Shown: positions 9,167-18,711 of the stretch, one piece after another | Layout: each line of letters starts with the position of its first letter | How positions within the stretch are numbered: position 1 is the first letter of the stretch | DNA from: Fretibacterium sp. OH1220_COT-178 | GTDB lineage: Bacteria; Synergistota; Synergistia; Synergistales; Aminobacteriaceae | Assembly: GCF_003860125.1 (NCBI RefSeq) | Contig: NZ_RQYL01000004.1 | Coordinates: 113,561-177,560 of the forward strand | Reading direction: 5' to 3' | DNA length: 64,000 bases | Translations under genes and position numbers: made by a program | The notes under the pieces: generated by a model | Told to the model about the DNA's origin: nothing | The model's database searches: none | The model's input: only the letters and a program-made list of their open reading frames with translations

Positions 9167-11538
9167 CAGTCCTCCAGCCCTTTTCCGAAGACGGTCATGA
9201 CGTCCTCGGCGTAATCGAAACGCATCCCCTCGGTATAGTCCCTGGAGATCTCCTCGACGTCCACCCGGTTGGCCGAGGGCAGGACGATATGATGGATCCC
9301 ATGGCGCCGGGCCGCCAGAATTTTCTCGCGGATTCCTCCGACGGGAAGGACCTTCCCCCTGAGGGAGATCTCCCCCGTCATGGCGATGCCCGGGCGTACC
9401 CGACGGCCGCTGACCGCGGACAGGATCGCCGTCGCCATCGTGATTCCGGCCGAGGGGCCATCCTTCGGCACCGCCCCCTCCGGAACATGGATGTGGATGT
9501 CCACGGACTTCCAATCGAACGCCCCAATCCCGAGGGCATCGCTTTCGGAGCGGAGGTAACTCACGGCCGCCCGCGCGGATTCCTGCATCACCTCGCCCAG
9601 GTGGCCCGTCAGGACCAGTTCCCCCTTGCCCTTCATCGTCACGACCTCGATGAGAAGGACGTCGCCCCCCGCCTCCGTCCAGGCCAGACCGACGACGTTG
9701 CCCGTCTCGAAATCCTTGGGGACGGAAAGGTCGTAGAGTTTTTTGGGGCCCAGGTATTCCTTGAGATCGTTCACCTTGACCGCGACCGGAAGGATCGGGG
9801 CCTCGGACTTGTCCGCCGCCTCGACGAGACGTCGGGTGATCTTGCGCACGATGGTCGACAAGGCGCGGTCCAGGCCGCGCACCCCGGCCTCCCGCGTGTA
9901 GGAGGCGATCACCTTCTTGATCACGGAGGCCGAGATCTTTATGTCGGAGCGCTTCAGCCCATGCTCCTTCAAAATACGCGGAAGGAGGTAGCGCAGGGCG
10001 ATCTGCACTTTCTCCTCGGCGAGGTATCCCGGAAGAGGGATCAGTTCCATACGGTCCAAAAGAGGCTTGGGAATCGTATGGGTGACGTTGGCCGTAGTGA
10101 TGAAGAGCACCTCGCTCAGGTCGAAGGGGACCTCGAGGTAGTGGTCGGTGAACGTGGCGTTCTGCTGCGGATCCAGGACCTCCAGGAGCGCGGAGGCGGG
10201 ATCGCCCCGAAAATCGTTCCCCAGCTTGTCGATCTCGTCGAGAAGCACGACGGGATTGCAACTGCCGGCCCGAGCCAGCTTCTGAACGATCCGACCCGGC
10301 AGCGAACCGATGTAGGTCCGACGGTGTCCCCTGATCTCCGCCTCGTCCCGGACCCCACCGAGGGAGACGTTGACGAAGCGCCGGTTCAGCGAGTCCGCGA
10401 TGGAACGGCCCAGAGAGGTCTTTCCGACTCCGGGAGGGCCGACGAAACATATGATCTGTCCCCTCATGTTCGTCCCGGCGTGCCGCCGGACGGCCAAAAA
10501 TTCCAGAATGCGGTCCTTGGCCTTATGGAGACCATAATGATCTCGATCGAGGCGCCTCTCGGCCCGGGCGATGTTCTCGTTTTCCTCGGTTCTGAGGCCC
10601 CAAGGCAGATCCAGAAGCCAATCGAGATAGCTTCGGATAACCGCGGCTTCGGGGGAGATCGGCGACATCTTGGAAAGACGGGACAGCTCCCGCTTGGCCT
10701 TGTCGCGAGCCTCGTCGCTCATCCGCGAGGCTTCTATCCTCTCCGCATAGCGGAGCTGCTCCTCCTCCTCGCCCTGCCCCTGACCGAGCTCGTTCTGGAT
10801 GATACGCAGCTGTTCTCGAAGATAATATTCCTTCTGATGCTTGTCCACGACGGAACGGACACGATTCTGAATGTCGTGCTCCAGCTCCAGGATGTCGATC
10901 TCCTCCGTCAGAAGACGCAGAAGAAAGGCAAGGGCGGATTCCACATCCTGAATCTCGAGCAGCGCCTGCCGCTCCTCTATTTTAACGGATATGTGCGATC
11001 CGACCAAGTTGATGAGCTGTCCCAAGTCGCCCAGTTCGGAGATCGATGCCATCACCTCGCCAGGAATGCGGGGCTGAAGCGTGTTGTAGTGCTCGAAGCT
11101 GCTCAGGACCCGCCTCCGCCAAGGCTCCAGGCTTGAGGAATCCGGCTGGTCCCACGCCATGGGGAACACGTGAGCCGTCAGGAACTCCTTGTCGAGGAGG
11201 TACTCCTCCACCCGCATCCGCGACACGCCCTCGACCAGGACCTTGGTCGTCCCATCGGGAACGCGCACCACCTGGAGGACGTTGCAGAGCGTCCCCACCC
11301 TGTAGAGATCGTCGCTTTCGGGGTCCTCCGTCTCGTTGTCCTTCTGGGCGACGACAAAGATCTTCTTGTCCTGGAGAAGCGCGGATTCCATGGCCCTGAG
11401 GGAGCGGGGACGCCCCACGAAAAGCGGCATGATGATCCCCGGGAACAGGACCATATCCCGAACGGGAAGTACGGGACAGACCCTCTCCTCCGGGGGAGGG
11501 GTCTCCTGCGAGGCCACGACCGCAATCCTTGCCGCCAC
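9166..11538 (-). CDS. lon: ATP-dependent protease Lon
   Basis: A 790-residue homohexameric cytoplasmic protease that degrades misfolded and regulatory proteins. It has the N-terminal LAN substrate-binding domain (LPVRDMVLFPGIIMPL), the AAA+ module with Walker A GPPGVGKT at about residue 364, and the C-terminal protease domain with catalytic Ser in KDGPSAG (about residue 694) and the Lys in the following KVLPVGGIREKILAA segment. The start is a GTG at 11538, placed nine bases after AAGGAGG, which lies inside the end of clpX. clpX ends two bases before it, so the genes are tightly coupled. Confidence 0.96.
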   Translation of the reverse strand: MAARIAVVASQETPPPEERVCPVLPVRDMVLFPGIIMPLFVGRPRSLRAMESALLQDKKIFVVAQKDNETEDPESDDLYRVGTLCNVLQVVRVPDGTTKVLVEGVSRMRVEEYLLDKEFLTAHVFPMAWDQPDSSSLEPWRRRVLSSFEHYNTLQPRIPGEVMASISELGDLGQLINLVGSHISVKIEERQALLEIQDVESALAFLLRLLTEEIDILELEHDIQNRVRSVVDKHQKEYYLREQLRIIQNELGQGQGEEEEQLRYAERIEASRMSDEARDKAKRELSRLSKMSPISPEAAVIRSYLDWLLDLPWGLRTEENENIARAERRLDRDHYGLHKAKDRILEFLAVRRHAGTNMRGQIICFVGPPGVGKTSLGRSIADSLNRRFVNVSLGGVRDEAEIRGHRRTYIGSLPGRIVQKLARAGSCNPVVLLDEIDKLGNDFRGDPASALLEVLDPQQNATFTDHYLEVPFDLSEVLFITTANVTHTIPKPLLDRMELIPLPGYLAEEKVQIALRYLLPRILKEHGLKRSDIKISASVIKKVIASYTREAGVRGLDRALSTIVRKITRRLVEAADKSEAPILPVAVKVNDLKEYLGPKKLYDLSVPKDFETGNVVGLAWTEAGGDVLLIEVVTMKGKGELVLTGHLGEVMQESARAAVSYLRSESDALGIGAFDWKSVDIHIHVPEGAVPKDGPSAGITMATAILSAVSGRRVRPGIAMTGEISLRGKVLPVGGIREKILAARRHGIHHIVLPSANRVDVEEISRDYTEGMRFDYAEDVMTVFGKGLED

Positions 11539-11539
11539 C

Positions 11540-12844
11540 TCAGGCGACCTCCTTGGTCTCGTGAAGGAGGTTTTCGAGAGAAATCTTTCGGTCGACGAAG
11601 TCCGCCGTAATCGACAGGATGTCCGACTTGTCCTCCATCGAGGGCAGCTCGTAGAGGACATCCAGCATCAGGTTCTCCATAATGGAACGAAGCCCGCGCG
11701 CCCCCGTCTTCTTCTTGACGGCAAGTTCGGCGATGCGCGCAAGAGCTTCGGGCGTAAAGTCCAGATGAACCCCCTCCATGGAAAGGATCTTCTGGTACTG
11801 TTTTACCAAAGCGTTGCGGGGTTCCTGGAGTATGCGGATGAAGGCGGCCTCGTCGAGCTCCTCCAGGGCCACCAGGACCGGAATGCGGCCCACCAGTTCG
11901 GGGATGAACCCAAAGGCCATGAGATCCTCGGGCTGGATCTTGCGCACGATATCGTAACGCCTCTCCGATCCGCGCACGGAGAGCTCGCCCCCGAACCCCA
12001 GGGATCGGTGAAGCTCCCGCCTGGCCACGATGCTCTCGATCCCCTCGAAGGCCCCTCCACAGATGAAAAGAATGTTCTCCGTGTTGATCTGAATGAAGTC
12101 CTGGTGAGGGTGCTTGCGTCCGCCCTTGGGGGGAATGTTTGCGACGGTCCCCTCGAGGATCTTGAGCAAAGCCTGCTGGACCCCCTCGCCGGAGACGTCC
12201 CGGGTTATCGAAGCGGACTCCGATTTTCGCGCAATCTTGTCGATCTCGTCCAGATAGATGATCCCTCTCTCGGCGGAGGGAAGGTCGTAGTCCGCGGCCT
12301 GAAGCAGACGCACAAGAATGTTCTCGACATCCTCCCCCACATAACCGGCCTCGGTCAGGGTCGTCGCGTCCGCGATCGCGAAAGGGACGTTCAGCTTACG
12401 AGCCAGAGTCTGGGCAATCAGGGTCTTGCCGGACCCCGTGGGGCCCAGCAGCAGGACGTTGCTCTTCTGAAGGTCGATCTCCTCGTTGCGCAGCTCGATG
12501 TTGTTGCGCACCCTCTGGTAATGATTGTAGACCGCAACGGACACCACCCGCTTGGCCAACGACTGCCCCACGACGAACTGATCCAGGAAATCCTTCAGCT
12601 CGCGGGGTTTGATGGGGACAAGCTCCGCAGGGGACTCCTTCAAGCGCGGAGAAGGGGGAGCTTTCGTCTGCTCCGCCGCCTCGCCCTTTTCATCCGCCAA
12701 GATGATATTGCAGAGCTCCACGCACTCGTTGCAAATCCAAACGCCCGGACCGGCAATCAGACGATAGACCTCGTCCTGAGGTTTGCCGCAAAACGAACAA
12801 TGGACGCTCTTTTGTTCGGTTTCGTTTCTGTTGATCCTCTTCAA
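11540..12844 (-). CDS. clpX: ClpX, ATPase subunit of the ClpXP protease
   Basis: A 434-residue AAA+ unfoldase that feeds substrates to ClpP. It carries the N-terminal zinc-binding domain with four Cys (C16, C19, C38, C41), Walker A GPTGSGKT, Walker [11 protein letters not shown], and the sensor-2 region [14 protein letters not shown]. The start is read as TTG at 12844 because GGAGG lies ten bases upstream and the protein then begins just before the zinc domain; the frame upstream has no family similarity. It is separated from clpP by about 400 bases that include a hairpin, so it may have its own promoter. Confidence 0.96.
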   Translation of the reverse strand: MKRINRNETEQKSVHCSFCGKPQDEVYRLIAGPGVWICNECVELCNIILADEKGEAAEQTKAPPSPRLKESPAELVPIKPRELKDFLDQFVVGQSLAKRVVSVAVYNHYQRVRNNIELRNEEIDLQKSNVLLLGPTGSGKTLIAQTLARKLNVPFAIADATTLTEAGYVGEDVENILVRLLQAADYDLPSAERGIIYLDEIDKIARKSESASITRDVSGEGVQQALLKILEGTVANIPPKGGRKHPHQDFIQINTENILFICGGAFEGIESIVARRELHRSLGFGGELSVRGSERRYDIVRKIQPEDLMAFGFIPELVGRIPVLVALEELDEAAFIRILQEPRNALVKQYQKILSMEGVHLDFTPEALARIAELAVKKKTGARGLRSIMENLMLDVLYELPSMEDKSDILSITADFVDRKISLENLLHETKEVA

Positions 12845-13241
12845 TGCCCAACAACCTCCACAAAGAAACGGGGGTCCGCCTCGCGGAAACCATCCCGTAA
12901 AGGGCCCTGTATCAAGAAACACGTTAAGGGGACGGCATGCCGCATCCCCTTAAAACTTTCCGTAATGGATTCGGTAAAGACCGTTCGTTCAAGCAGAAGA
13001 TCGGCTCCCCAAAGACCTCCAAGCGCCTCACTCGATTTCTCTTTCGCCCGCCGTCGGACGCGCAACCCCTCGGTCCGACGTGCCCCCTTGTCGGCCCGAC
13101 GAAAAACTGAGGAGACCTCAAAATCCAACGGCGCAGTCGCAGAAACCTGCTCGGCCCGAACGCCCTGCACCGTACCCGCTCACAGCCCGTCGACCGCGAA
13201 CGGCCCGGACGCGTGAGGAATCGAGGTCGGAACCGCGGCGA
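12845..13241. other. clpP-clpX intergenic spacer
   Basis: 397 bases without a credible gene; the short frames here lack ribosome sites and recognisable composition. It holds the terminator-like hairpin at 12924-12953. A TTGAAC (12992-12987, minus) sits 17 bases from TCCATT, a weak promoter candidate for clpX. Confidence 0.5.
12924..12953 (-). terminator. terminator-like hairpin between clpP and clpX
   Basis: A 9-bp perfect stem, TTAAGGGGA / TCCCCTTAA, with an inner GGCATGCC palindrome. On the minus strand it is followed by CGTGTTTCTTGAT, a broken T-rich tract. It lies about 290 bases past clpP and 80 bases before clpX, so it may end or attenuate read-through from tig-clpP. Confidence 0.5.
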
Positions 13242-13826
13242 CTATCTCGCGTCGATGACTCGGTCGATCAACCCGTACTTCAGGGCCTCCTCCGCAGTCA
13301 TAAAATTGTCCCGGTCCGTGTCTTGGGCGATGCGCTCCACGGGCTGCCCCGTATGGGCGGCCAATATGCGGTTCAAACGCTCCCGGGTTTTCAGTATGTT
13401 TCGCGCGTGAATCTCAATGTCGCTGACCTGCCCACGGGTTCCTCCGGAGGGCTGATGGATCATCATCTCGGCGTTCGGCAACGCGAGGCGCTTCCCCTTA
13501 GCTCCGCCGGCGAGCAAAACGGCAGCCATGCTGGCGGCCAGCCCCACACAGATCGTCGACACCGGACTTTTGATGTACTGCATCGTATCGTATATGGCCA
13601 GCCCTGCGGACACGCTGCCCCCGGGACTGTTGATGTAGAGGTGGATGTCCTTCTCGGGATCCTCGCTCTCCAGAAAAAGCAGCTGTGCGACGATCGCATT
13701 CGCCACCCCGTCCTCCACCTCGGTCCCCAGGAAGACGATGCGATCTTTGAGCAGGCGGCTGTAGATATCGTAACTCCGCTCTCCCCGCCCCGTCTGCTCG
13801 ATGACGTAAGGAATGAAATAACCCAT
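13242..13826 (-). CDS. clpP: ATP-dependent Clp protease proteolytic subunit
   Basis: A 194-residue serine protease that forms the tetradecameric chamber of ClpXP/ClpAP. The catalytic triad is visible in canonical spacing: S99 in GLAASMAA, H124 in MMIHQPSGG, and D173 in DTDRDNF. The oxyanion-hole segment [11 protein letters not shown] is present. The start at 13826 has AGGAG eight bases upstream; the longer frame would overlap the end of tig. tig ends ten bases upstream, an arrangement (tig-clpP-clpX) conserved in many bacteria. Confidence 0.97.
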   Translation of the reverse strand: MGYFIPYVIEQTGRGERSYDIYSRLLKDRIVFLGTEVEDGVANAIVAQLLFLESEDPEKDIHLYINSPGGSVSAGLAIYDTMQYIKSPVSTICVGLAASMAAVLLAGGAKGKRLALPNAEMMIHQPSGGTRGQVSDIEIHARNILKTRERLNRILAAHTGQPVERIAQDTDRDNFMTAEEALKYGLIDRVIDAR

Positions 13827-13836
13827 TCGGATGCTC

Positions 13837-15195
13837 CTATTCTTCGCCGGAGCCGCTCTCCGCCGGAGGAGCGGACAACTCGTCCACATCCCGGACCTTG
13901 ATGAGGCTCATGAGCAACTTTCTGATCTTTCCGTAACGGATGTCGTCCAAGACCTGCATCATCAAGTTTCTGTCCTTGTACAGAAGCCCCAGAATCCTGT
14001 TTCGGTCAATGCCGTAGAGGGCCGAACGGCGGTCCACCTCCGACTCGAAATCGTCCTTGGAGACCTCGACGTCGCGCGCCTTGCCGATGGCATCCAGGAC
14101 GAGGGTATGACGCACCATCTCGGCGGCCTTGGTCCGAAGAAGGTCCTCATAAGCGCCCTCCCCCTCGCCCGTCAGGCCGAGAACTTCCTTGAAATCCTTG
14201 CCGAAGCGTCGTTTTGCCTCTTCATCATCCCGTTTTCTGAGCACCTGAACCTGACGTTCCACCATGCTGTCCGGGACATCCACGACCGACCGTCTGGAGA
14301 CCTCGCTTACCGCACGATCGACGGCATGGGCCTCGTTTTCGACCTTCAAGCGTTCCAAGATATTGTCGTAGAGCCGCGCGCGGAAGGCCTCTTCCGTAGC
14401 GATCTCCGTATCCTCTCCAAAAAGCTTCTTGTAAAACGCCACGTCCAGTTCAGGAAAAACACGTTTTCTGACGGACTCCACGGTCATCGAGTAATGGACG
14501 CGCTTACCGGCCACCGAGGGATCCTGATACTCGGGTTCCACGTCGAATTCCGTCTCCGTGGACTCGCCTGCGGCCTTGCCGAGCAACGCCGAACGCACCT
14601 CTCCGCGCACGACCTCGTCCGCAAGGTCGATATCGCTCTTCTGGGGGTCGCTCTCCTTGAGCGGCTCATCGTCCAGAATACGGGTCGTGAAGTCGACGGT
14701 AACGACGTCCCCCTCCTCCGCCGGGCGCTCCACCGGCTCCAGCCGGGAATGACCATGCATGACGCTGCGGACCAAGTCGTTCAGCATCTCGTCCGTGACC
14801 TTGGCGTTCAACCTCTCCACTTCTATCTCTTCGAGAGCGGGCAGCTCCGTCTCCGGCATGACCTCGAAGGCAAGTTCGCAGACCACGGGAGCCCCCTCCT
14901 GGATGTCGCTCACATTTATGGAAGGATCGGAGATCGTGTCCAGGGCGTAGTCCTCGACGACCTGCTGCAACGCCCCGGGGAGAATCTTCTCGAGGGCCTC
15001 GTTGTAAAGGGATTGGCGTCCTACGCGCATCTCGATCACTCGGCGCGGGGCGTGTCCCTTGCGAAAACCCGGTATGGCCGTCTCCCGGGAAATCTCTCCA
15101 AGCGCCTCGGCAAGGCCCTTGGAGAATTCGGCAGCCTCGAACTCCACCTTGACCCTGACGATATTCTTCTCCTGCCCCAACAACTCCGTCTTCAT
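13837..15195 (-). CDS. tig: trigger factor
   Basis: A 452-residue ribosome-associated chaperone and peptidyl-prolyl isomerase. The N-terminal ribosome-binding domain carries the signature [14 protein letters not shown], matching the GFRxGxxP motif that docks on L23. The central FKBP-like PPIase domain begins near [14 protein letters not shown], and the long helical C-terminal domain follows. Length fits the family (430-480). The ATG follows AAAGGAG with good spacing. It heads the tig-clpP run. Confidence 0.95.
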   Translation of the reverse strand: MKTELLGQEKNIVRVKVEFEAAEFSKGLAEALGEISRETAIPGFRKGHAPRRVIEMRVGRQSLYNEALEKILPGALQQVVEDYALDTISDPSINVSDIQEGAPVVCELAFEVMPETELPALEEIEVERLNAKVTDEMLNDLVRSVMHGHSRLEPVERPAEEGDVVTVDFTTRILDDEPLKESDPQKSDIDLADEVVRGEVRSALLGKAAGESTETEFDVEPEYQDPSVAGKRVHYSMTVESVRKRVFPELDVAFYKKLFGEDTEIATEEAFRARLYDNILERLKVENEAHAVDRAVSEVSRRSVVDVPDSMVERQVQVLRKRDDEEAKRRFGKDFKEVLGLTGEGEGAYEDLLRTKAAEMVRHTLVLDAIGKARDVEVSKDDFESEVDRRSALYGIDRNRILGLLYKDRNLMMQVLDDIRYGKIRKLLMSLIKVRDVDELSAPPAESGSGEE

Positions 15196-15229
15196 CTCTC
15201 ATACTCCTTTCGACCTGTCGAACGGGCGT

Positions 15230-15238
15230 ATTATACCA
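15230..15238 (-). promoter_or_regulatory. extended -10 promoter for tig-clpP
   Basis: On minus the sequence reads TGGTATAAT, a perfect TATAAT with a TGn extension, 35 bases before the tig ATG. No -35 match is seen. Confidence 0.65.
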
Positions 15239-15318
15239 AAAAATCGGGCCCGGCCCCATAACACTCGGCTTTTTCAGGGAATATCCGCCTTTTTGAAGCC
15301 TCCTTTTCCGGGTCTCTA

Positions 15319-15327
15319 TGCTAGAAT
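15319..15327 (+). promoter_or_regulatory. extended -10 promoter for the 143-aa conserved hypothetical
   Basis: TGCTAGAAT, 75 bases before the ATG at 15403. A TTGAAG at 15293 is too far from TAGAAT (23 bases), so recognition would depend on the TGn extension. Confidence 0.45.
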
Positions 15328-15402
15328 GAAGCTCGTCCGGTTTTTCGAGGACCGTCTGTCGGTCGTTTCGTCAGCCACTCAAAATCAAGGAGGAAGTAGA
15401 TC

Positions 15403-15834
15403 ATGCCTATGCAAATAGGATTGGACGAGCTGTTGTCCATGCTGCTGGCCCGCGTTGACGGCCTCGCGATGGATTCCGAAAATCAGAAGAGCCGCTTCAA
15501 TATCATGTTCCGCATTCTTTACAAGAAGGGACTCTTCTCCGAGGCCGACGCCCTTGAGTCGGTTCGTGAGGAGCATCGCATTCTCAAGGAGCTCGGGATG
15601 CTGGAGAAAATGCCCGAGGAAGAATCTCTCAAAGCCGCCGCCGATACTCTGATGCTGTGGGTCAAGGGCGATGTGGAGGCGATCCGCAGGTCCATCGAGG
15701 AGTACGACAAACGGCTCCAGGAGGCCATGGCAAAGCAGCAGAAGCCGAAGATCGACGTGGCGTCCGCAGCGGTACTGAACCAGCTGGACCGCATGGGCGG
15801 AAACCCTCAGGGCGGAAAAAAACTCATTCTCTAA
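15403..15834 (+). CDS. hypothetical protein, 143 aa, helical
   Basis: I do not recognise this protein. It begins with an ATG preceded by AAGGAGGAAG, so it is very likely translated. It is rich in Leu, Glu, Lys and Ala, has no hydrophobic segment, and looks like an all-helical cytoplasmic protein. The C-terminal third contains a charged helix (EEYDKRLQEAMAKQQK) and a Gly/Lys-rich tail ending GGKKLIL. It stands between divergent tig and the downstream dehydratase gene, with its own promoter-like element. It could be a lineage-specific regulator, but nothing in the sequence says so. Confidence 0.75.
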   Translation: MPMQIGLDELLSMLLARVDGLAMDSENQKSRFNIMFRILYKKGLFSEADALESVREEHRILKELGMLEKMPEEESLKAAADTLMLWVKGDVEAIRRSIEEYDKRLQEAMAKQQKPKIDVASAAVLNQLDRMGGNPQGGKKLIL

Positions 15835-15855
15835 CCCTACCTTGCGTTGTTCCCA

Positions 15856-17712
15856 ATGTCCCGCTTTGGCCTGGCGCTGGTAAGACTTTGGAGGCAAGCC
15901 GCGAGCCGCGCATATCTGGTGGCTTTGTTCGATGCGCTTCTCGTCTCGCTCGCCACGTATCTCGGGTACTCCATACGCCTGACCCTTTTCATCCCGGACC
16001 ATTATGTCGTCGACTGCGCCCGAGCCGCACTTGCCTTCTCGAGCTGCACGTTGTTCGTCTTCGCCCTGGGAGGACAGTACAGGGTGATGTGGCTCCAAGC
16101 GGGATTGGAGGACTATCTTCGCTTCGCGAGGCTCTACCTTCTGGCCGCTCTGCTCTTTTTTCTCGCGCAGACCGTCTGGCGCTTCGCCCTGCTTCCGCGA
16201 ACCTCGCTGGCAATCATGTTCTTCTCGGCATTCGTTCTCTGCAGCGCCCTGCGGGTCTCCTGGAGGCTGCTGCACGAACCGACTCCGGCTCAAGCCATCC
16301 GGCAAAGGGCCCTCATCGTGGGAGCGGGCGAGGCGGGCATCCTGCTGGCCCGGGATCTCAACAGAAACCCAGGTAACCTTGTCCCCGTAGCCTTCGTGGA
16401 TGACGATCCCCAGAAGATCGGCAAAACGGTCGACGGGCTGGAGGTCGCGGGATCCACCGAACAGCTGCCCGAGATCATCCGCGACCGAGCGGCCAAGGTC
16501 GTCCTGATCGCGATCCCGTCGGCGCACGGACGAAAGATTCGTTCCCTCTACAACCGGCTCGCGCCTTTAGGCGTCGAGGTCCGCATTCTCCCCACCCTGG
16601 GGGAGCTCGCAGGAGGTCTCATCTCCTTCACCCGGCTTCGCAACGTCAAATTGGAGGACCTTTTGGGCCGGGATCCCGTGACGATGAACCTGAAGGAGAC
16701 CCTGCACTACATCCACGGGCGCAGCGTCCTGGTCACGGGAGCGGGCGGATCCATCGGCAGCGAAATCGTTCGGCAGGTCGTCCGCAACGCCCCCAAGGAA
16801 GTCCTGCTCCTCGGGCACGGGGAACAGTCCATCTACCTTCTGCTCGAGGAAATGCAGAGGAGCGCCCCCTTCCTTCCGCTGCACCCGATCATTGCGGACG
16901 TCGCCGACGAAATTGCGATCGGGGACGTTTTTCGTCGATGGAGGCCTCACGTGGTCTTTCATGCCGCGGCACACAAACATGTCCCCCTCATGGAGAGCTC
17001 GCCCCGGGAGGCCATGCGGGTCAACGGGCTCGGGACGCGCACCGTTGCCAGGGCCGCCGGCCGGGAGGGCGCCGAACGCATGGTCCTGATCTCGACGGAC
17101 AAGGCCGTCAACCCCTCGAGTGTCATGGGGGCCAGCAAACGTCTGGCGGAGAAGATTCTGGAGCGGGAGCAGAGGCTCCATCCGGGGACGGCCTACATGG
17201 CGGTGCGGTTCGGCAACGTCCTGGGAAGCCGCGGAAGCGTCATTCCGAAGTTCGAACGCCAGATCGCGGCCGGAGGCCCCGTGACCGTCACGGCGCCCCG
17301 TATGAAGCGCTATTTCATGCTGATCCCGGAGGCCGTGAGCCTGGTTCTGCAGGCGGGGGACATCAGCAGGGGCGGAGAGCTCTTCGTCCTGGACATGGGA
17401 GAGCCCGTCGTCATCACCGAGATGGCGGAGCTCCTGATCCGTCTTCACGGCTACGAGCCCTATCGGGACATTCCGATCGTCTTCACCGGAATCAGGCCGG
17501 GGGAAAAACTCGAGGAGGAGCTTTTCTACGATCCGTCCTCGGTCCACCCGACCCCCCATCCCAAGGTCTTCTCCGCCCATTTGCGGGAAAGCCAAGAGTC
17601 GGAGGATCTGGACTCCCGGCTGGAGCGAGGCATCGCCCATCCTGAACTCGCCCTTTCCCTGCTTTGCGAGCTGGTTCCGGAATACATTCCCTCCTCCCGG
17701 AGGGATCACTGA
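15856..17712 (+). CDS. CapD/WbpM-like membrane nucleoside-diphosphate-sugar 4,6-dehydratase
   Basis: 618 residues. Four hydrophobic segments lie in about residues 20-130, followed by a first Rossmann-like domain (ALIVGAGEAG) and a second, catalytic SDR domain with VTGAGGSIGSE at about residue 290. The usual YxxxK catalytic motif is replaced by MGASK, as is typical of the WbpM/PglF/CapD group that makes UDP-4-keto-6-deoxy-HexNAc for capsule, O-antigen or glycan synthesis. GIRPGEKLEEELF near the C-terminus is also family-typical. No clear Shine-Dalgarno precedes it; a TTG at 15847 is an alternative start. Its last seven bases overlap the end of the convergent GIY-YIG gene. No glycosyltransferases are nearby. 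Confidence 0.9.
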   Translation: MSRFGLALVRLWRQAASRAYLVALFDALLVSLATYLGYSIRLTLFIPDHYVVDCARAALAFSSCTLFVFALGGQYRVMWLQAGLEDYLRFARLYLLAALLFFLAQTVWRFALLPRTSLAIMFFSAFVLCSALRVSWRLLHEPTPAQAIRQRALIVGAGEAGILLARDLNRNPGNLVPVAFVDDDPQKIGKTVDGLEVAGSTEQLPEIIRDRAAKVVLIAIPSAHGRKIRSLYNRLAPLGVEVRILPTLGELAGGLISFTRLRNVKLEDLLGRDPVTMNLKETLHYIHGRSVLVTGAGGSIGSEIVRQVVRNAPKEVLLLGHGEQSIYLLLEEMQRSAPFLPLHPIIADVADEIAIGDVFRRWRPHVVFHAAAHKHVPLMESSPREAMRVNGLGTRTVARAAGREGAERMVLISTDKAVNPSSVMGASKRLAEKILEREQRLHPGTAYMAVRFGNVLGSRGSVIPKFERQIAAGGPVTVTAPRMKRYFMLIPEAVSLVLQAGDISRGGELFVLDMGEPVVITEMAELLIRLHGYEPYRDIPIVFTGIRPGEKLEEELFYDPSSVHPTPHPKVFSAHLRESQESEDLDSRLERGIAHPELALSLLCELVPEYIPSSRRDH

Positions 17713-17966
17713 AGGGGCTTTTCCAGGGACTCGATCAATCGCAGCTTCTCCGCCCGCCTCAGCCTCTTGAGCCTCCACTCTCGGCTCATGGCTTCCTCAC
17801 GGCTGGAACATTCCTCACTGTAGACCAGGACGACGGGACGGCGCGAACAGGTGTAGCGCGCCCCCGTTCCCGTATTGTGGCTGCGCACGCGCCCTTCCAG
17901 ATCCGTGGTCCATCCCGTATAAAGGGAGCCGTCCCTGCAGCGGACGATGTAGACGAAGCAGGGCAA
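17706..17966 (-). CDS. GIY-YIG nuclease family protein (UPF0213/YhbQ-like)
   Basis: 86 residues with the single-domain GIY-YIG fold: FVYIVRCRDGSLYTGWT carries the first motif (the GIY/YIG tyrosines become VYI and YTG), followed by the conserved Arg in LEGRVRSHN and the Glu of the EAMSREWRLK helix. Short proteins of this type are thought to act in DNA repair or recombination, but their roles are poorly defined. The start is read as TTG at 17966 with GAGGA seven bases upstream; mntP ends 11 bases before it, so it is probably last in a pgsA-mntP-GIY-YIG unit. The 3' end overlaps the convergent dehydratase gene by seven bases. Confidence 0.85.
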   Translation of the reverse strand: MPCFVYIVRCRDGSLYTGWTTDLEGRVRSHNTGTGARYTCSRRPVVLVYSEECSSREEAMSREWRLKRLRRAEKLRLIESLEKPLQ

Positions 17967-17977
17967 AAGAGTTGTCC

Positions 17978-18604
17978 TCAGACCTGCCCCTGCCGGACGG
18001 CGGGAGGATTTTTTGTCGCCGTCTCCCGCAGCCATTCCAGCCCTCCATGGTCCAGGAGGTGGGTGATCAGGATATTCAGCCCGATGAGGATCAACAGGGT
18101 GCCGCCAAGCAGTTCCACACGCTTGCCGAATCGGCACCCGACCAGACGACCGAAGTGAATTCCGGCCACGCAGGCCAGGGCGGTGACCCCTCCTGCCAGA
18201 AGGGCCAGGGGAAGAACAGGCTTGTCCACAAGGGCAAAGCCCGCCCCCACGACAAAAGCATCGACCGAGGTCGCCAGCGCCAGAGAAAAGAGCGCGCCCA
18301 GGGAGGCCGCTGCATCCTCACCGCAGGGTTCCGGGGGGCGAAAGGAGCTGCGGACCATCCCCCCTCCGACCACGGCCAAAAGTCCGAAGGCCAGCCAATG
18401 ATCGAGCGATGTCATCAGCCTTGCGGACCATCCCCCCATCGTCCATCCCCCAAGAGGCATGAGAAACTGAAACAGCCCGCAGGCAATCCCCATCCGAAGG
18501 GAAACCCTTCGGAGCCGGTCGAAAATGCAGGCCCCCATGCAAACGGATACCGCGAAAGCATCCATGGCTAAGGAAACTCCCGAGATGGCGGACTCCCAAT
18601 CCAT
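17978..18604 (-). CDS. mntP: manganese efflux pump MntP-like protein
   Basis: 208 residues with about six transmembrane helices. The two internally repeated signatures of the MntP (DUF204) family are visible: SLAMDAFAVSV near the N-terminus and ATSVDAFVVGAG in the second half, each with the membrane Asp that binds Mn2+. The protein exports manganese in characterised homologues. The ATG at 18604 follows a G-rich stretch; the longer upstream frame is not hydrophobic and crosses the hairpin at 18642-18674. Confidence 0.88.
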   Translation of the reverse strand: MDWESAISGVSLAMDAFAVSVCMGACIFDRLRRVSLRMGIACGLFQFLMPLGGWTMGGWSARLMTSLDHWLAFGLLAVVGGGMVRSSFRPPEPCGEDAAASLGALFSLALATSVDAFVVGAGFALVDKPVLPLALLAGGVTALACVAGIHFGRLVGCRFGKRVELLGGTLLILIGLNILITHLLDHGGLEWLRETATKNPPAVRQGQV

Positions 18605-18641
18605 TCCATCGCCCCCCCGATTTCTCGAACGCCAAACAAAG

Positions 18642-18674
18642 GGGGCGCCGAAAGACGACAAAAAGCGGCGCCCC
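18642..18674 (-). terminator. hairpin between pgsA and mntP
   Basis: A 9-bp GC-only stem (GGGGCGCCG / CGGCGCCCC) with a 15-base loop, 37 bases past the pgsA stop. On minus it is followed by CCTTTGTTTGG, a moderate T-rich tail. It may end pgsA transcription or reduce mntP expression. Confidence 0.55.
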
Positions 18675-18711
18675 AAAGGTCCCCCCACAGACCGATTGTC
18701 TTATCGTTCTT

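Noticed and set aside
9167..10450. N-terminal extension of EngB (633-codon frame)
   Set aside because: The extension runs through lon in another frame; EngB begins at the ATG overlapping the lon stop.
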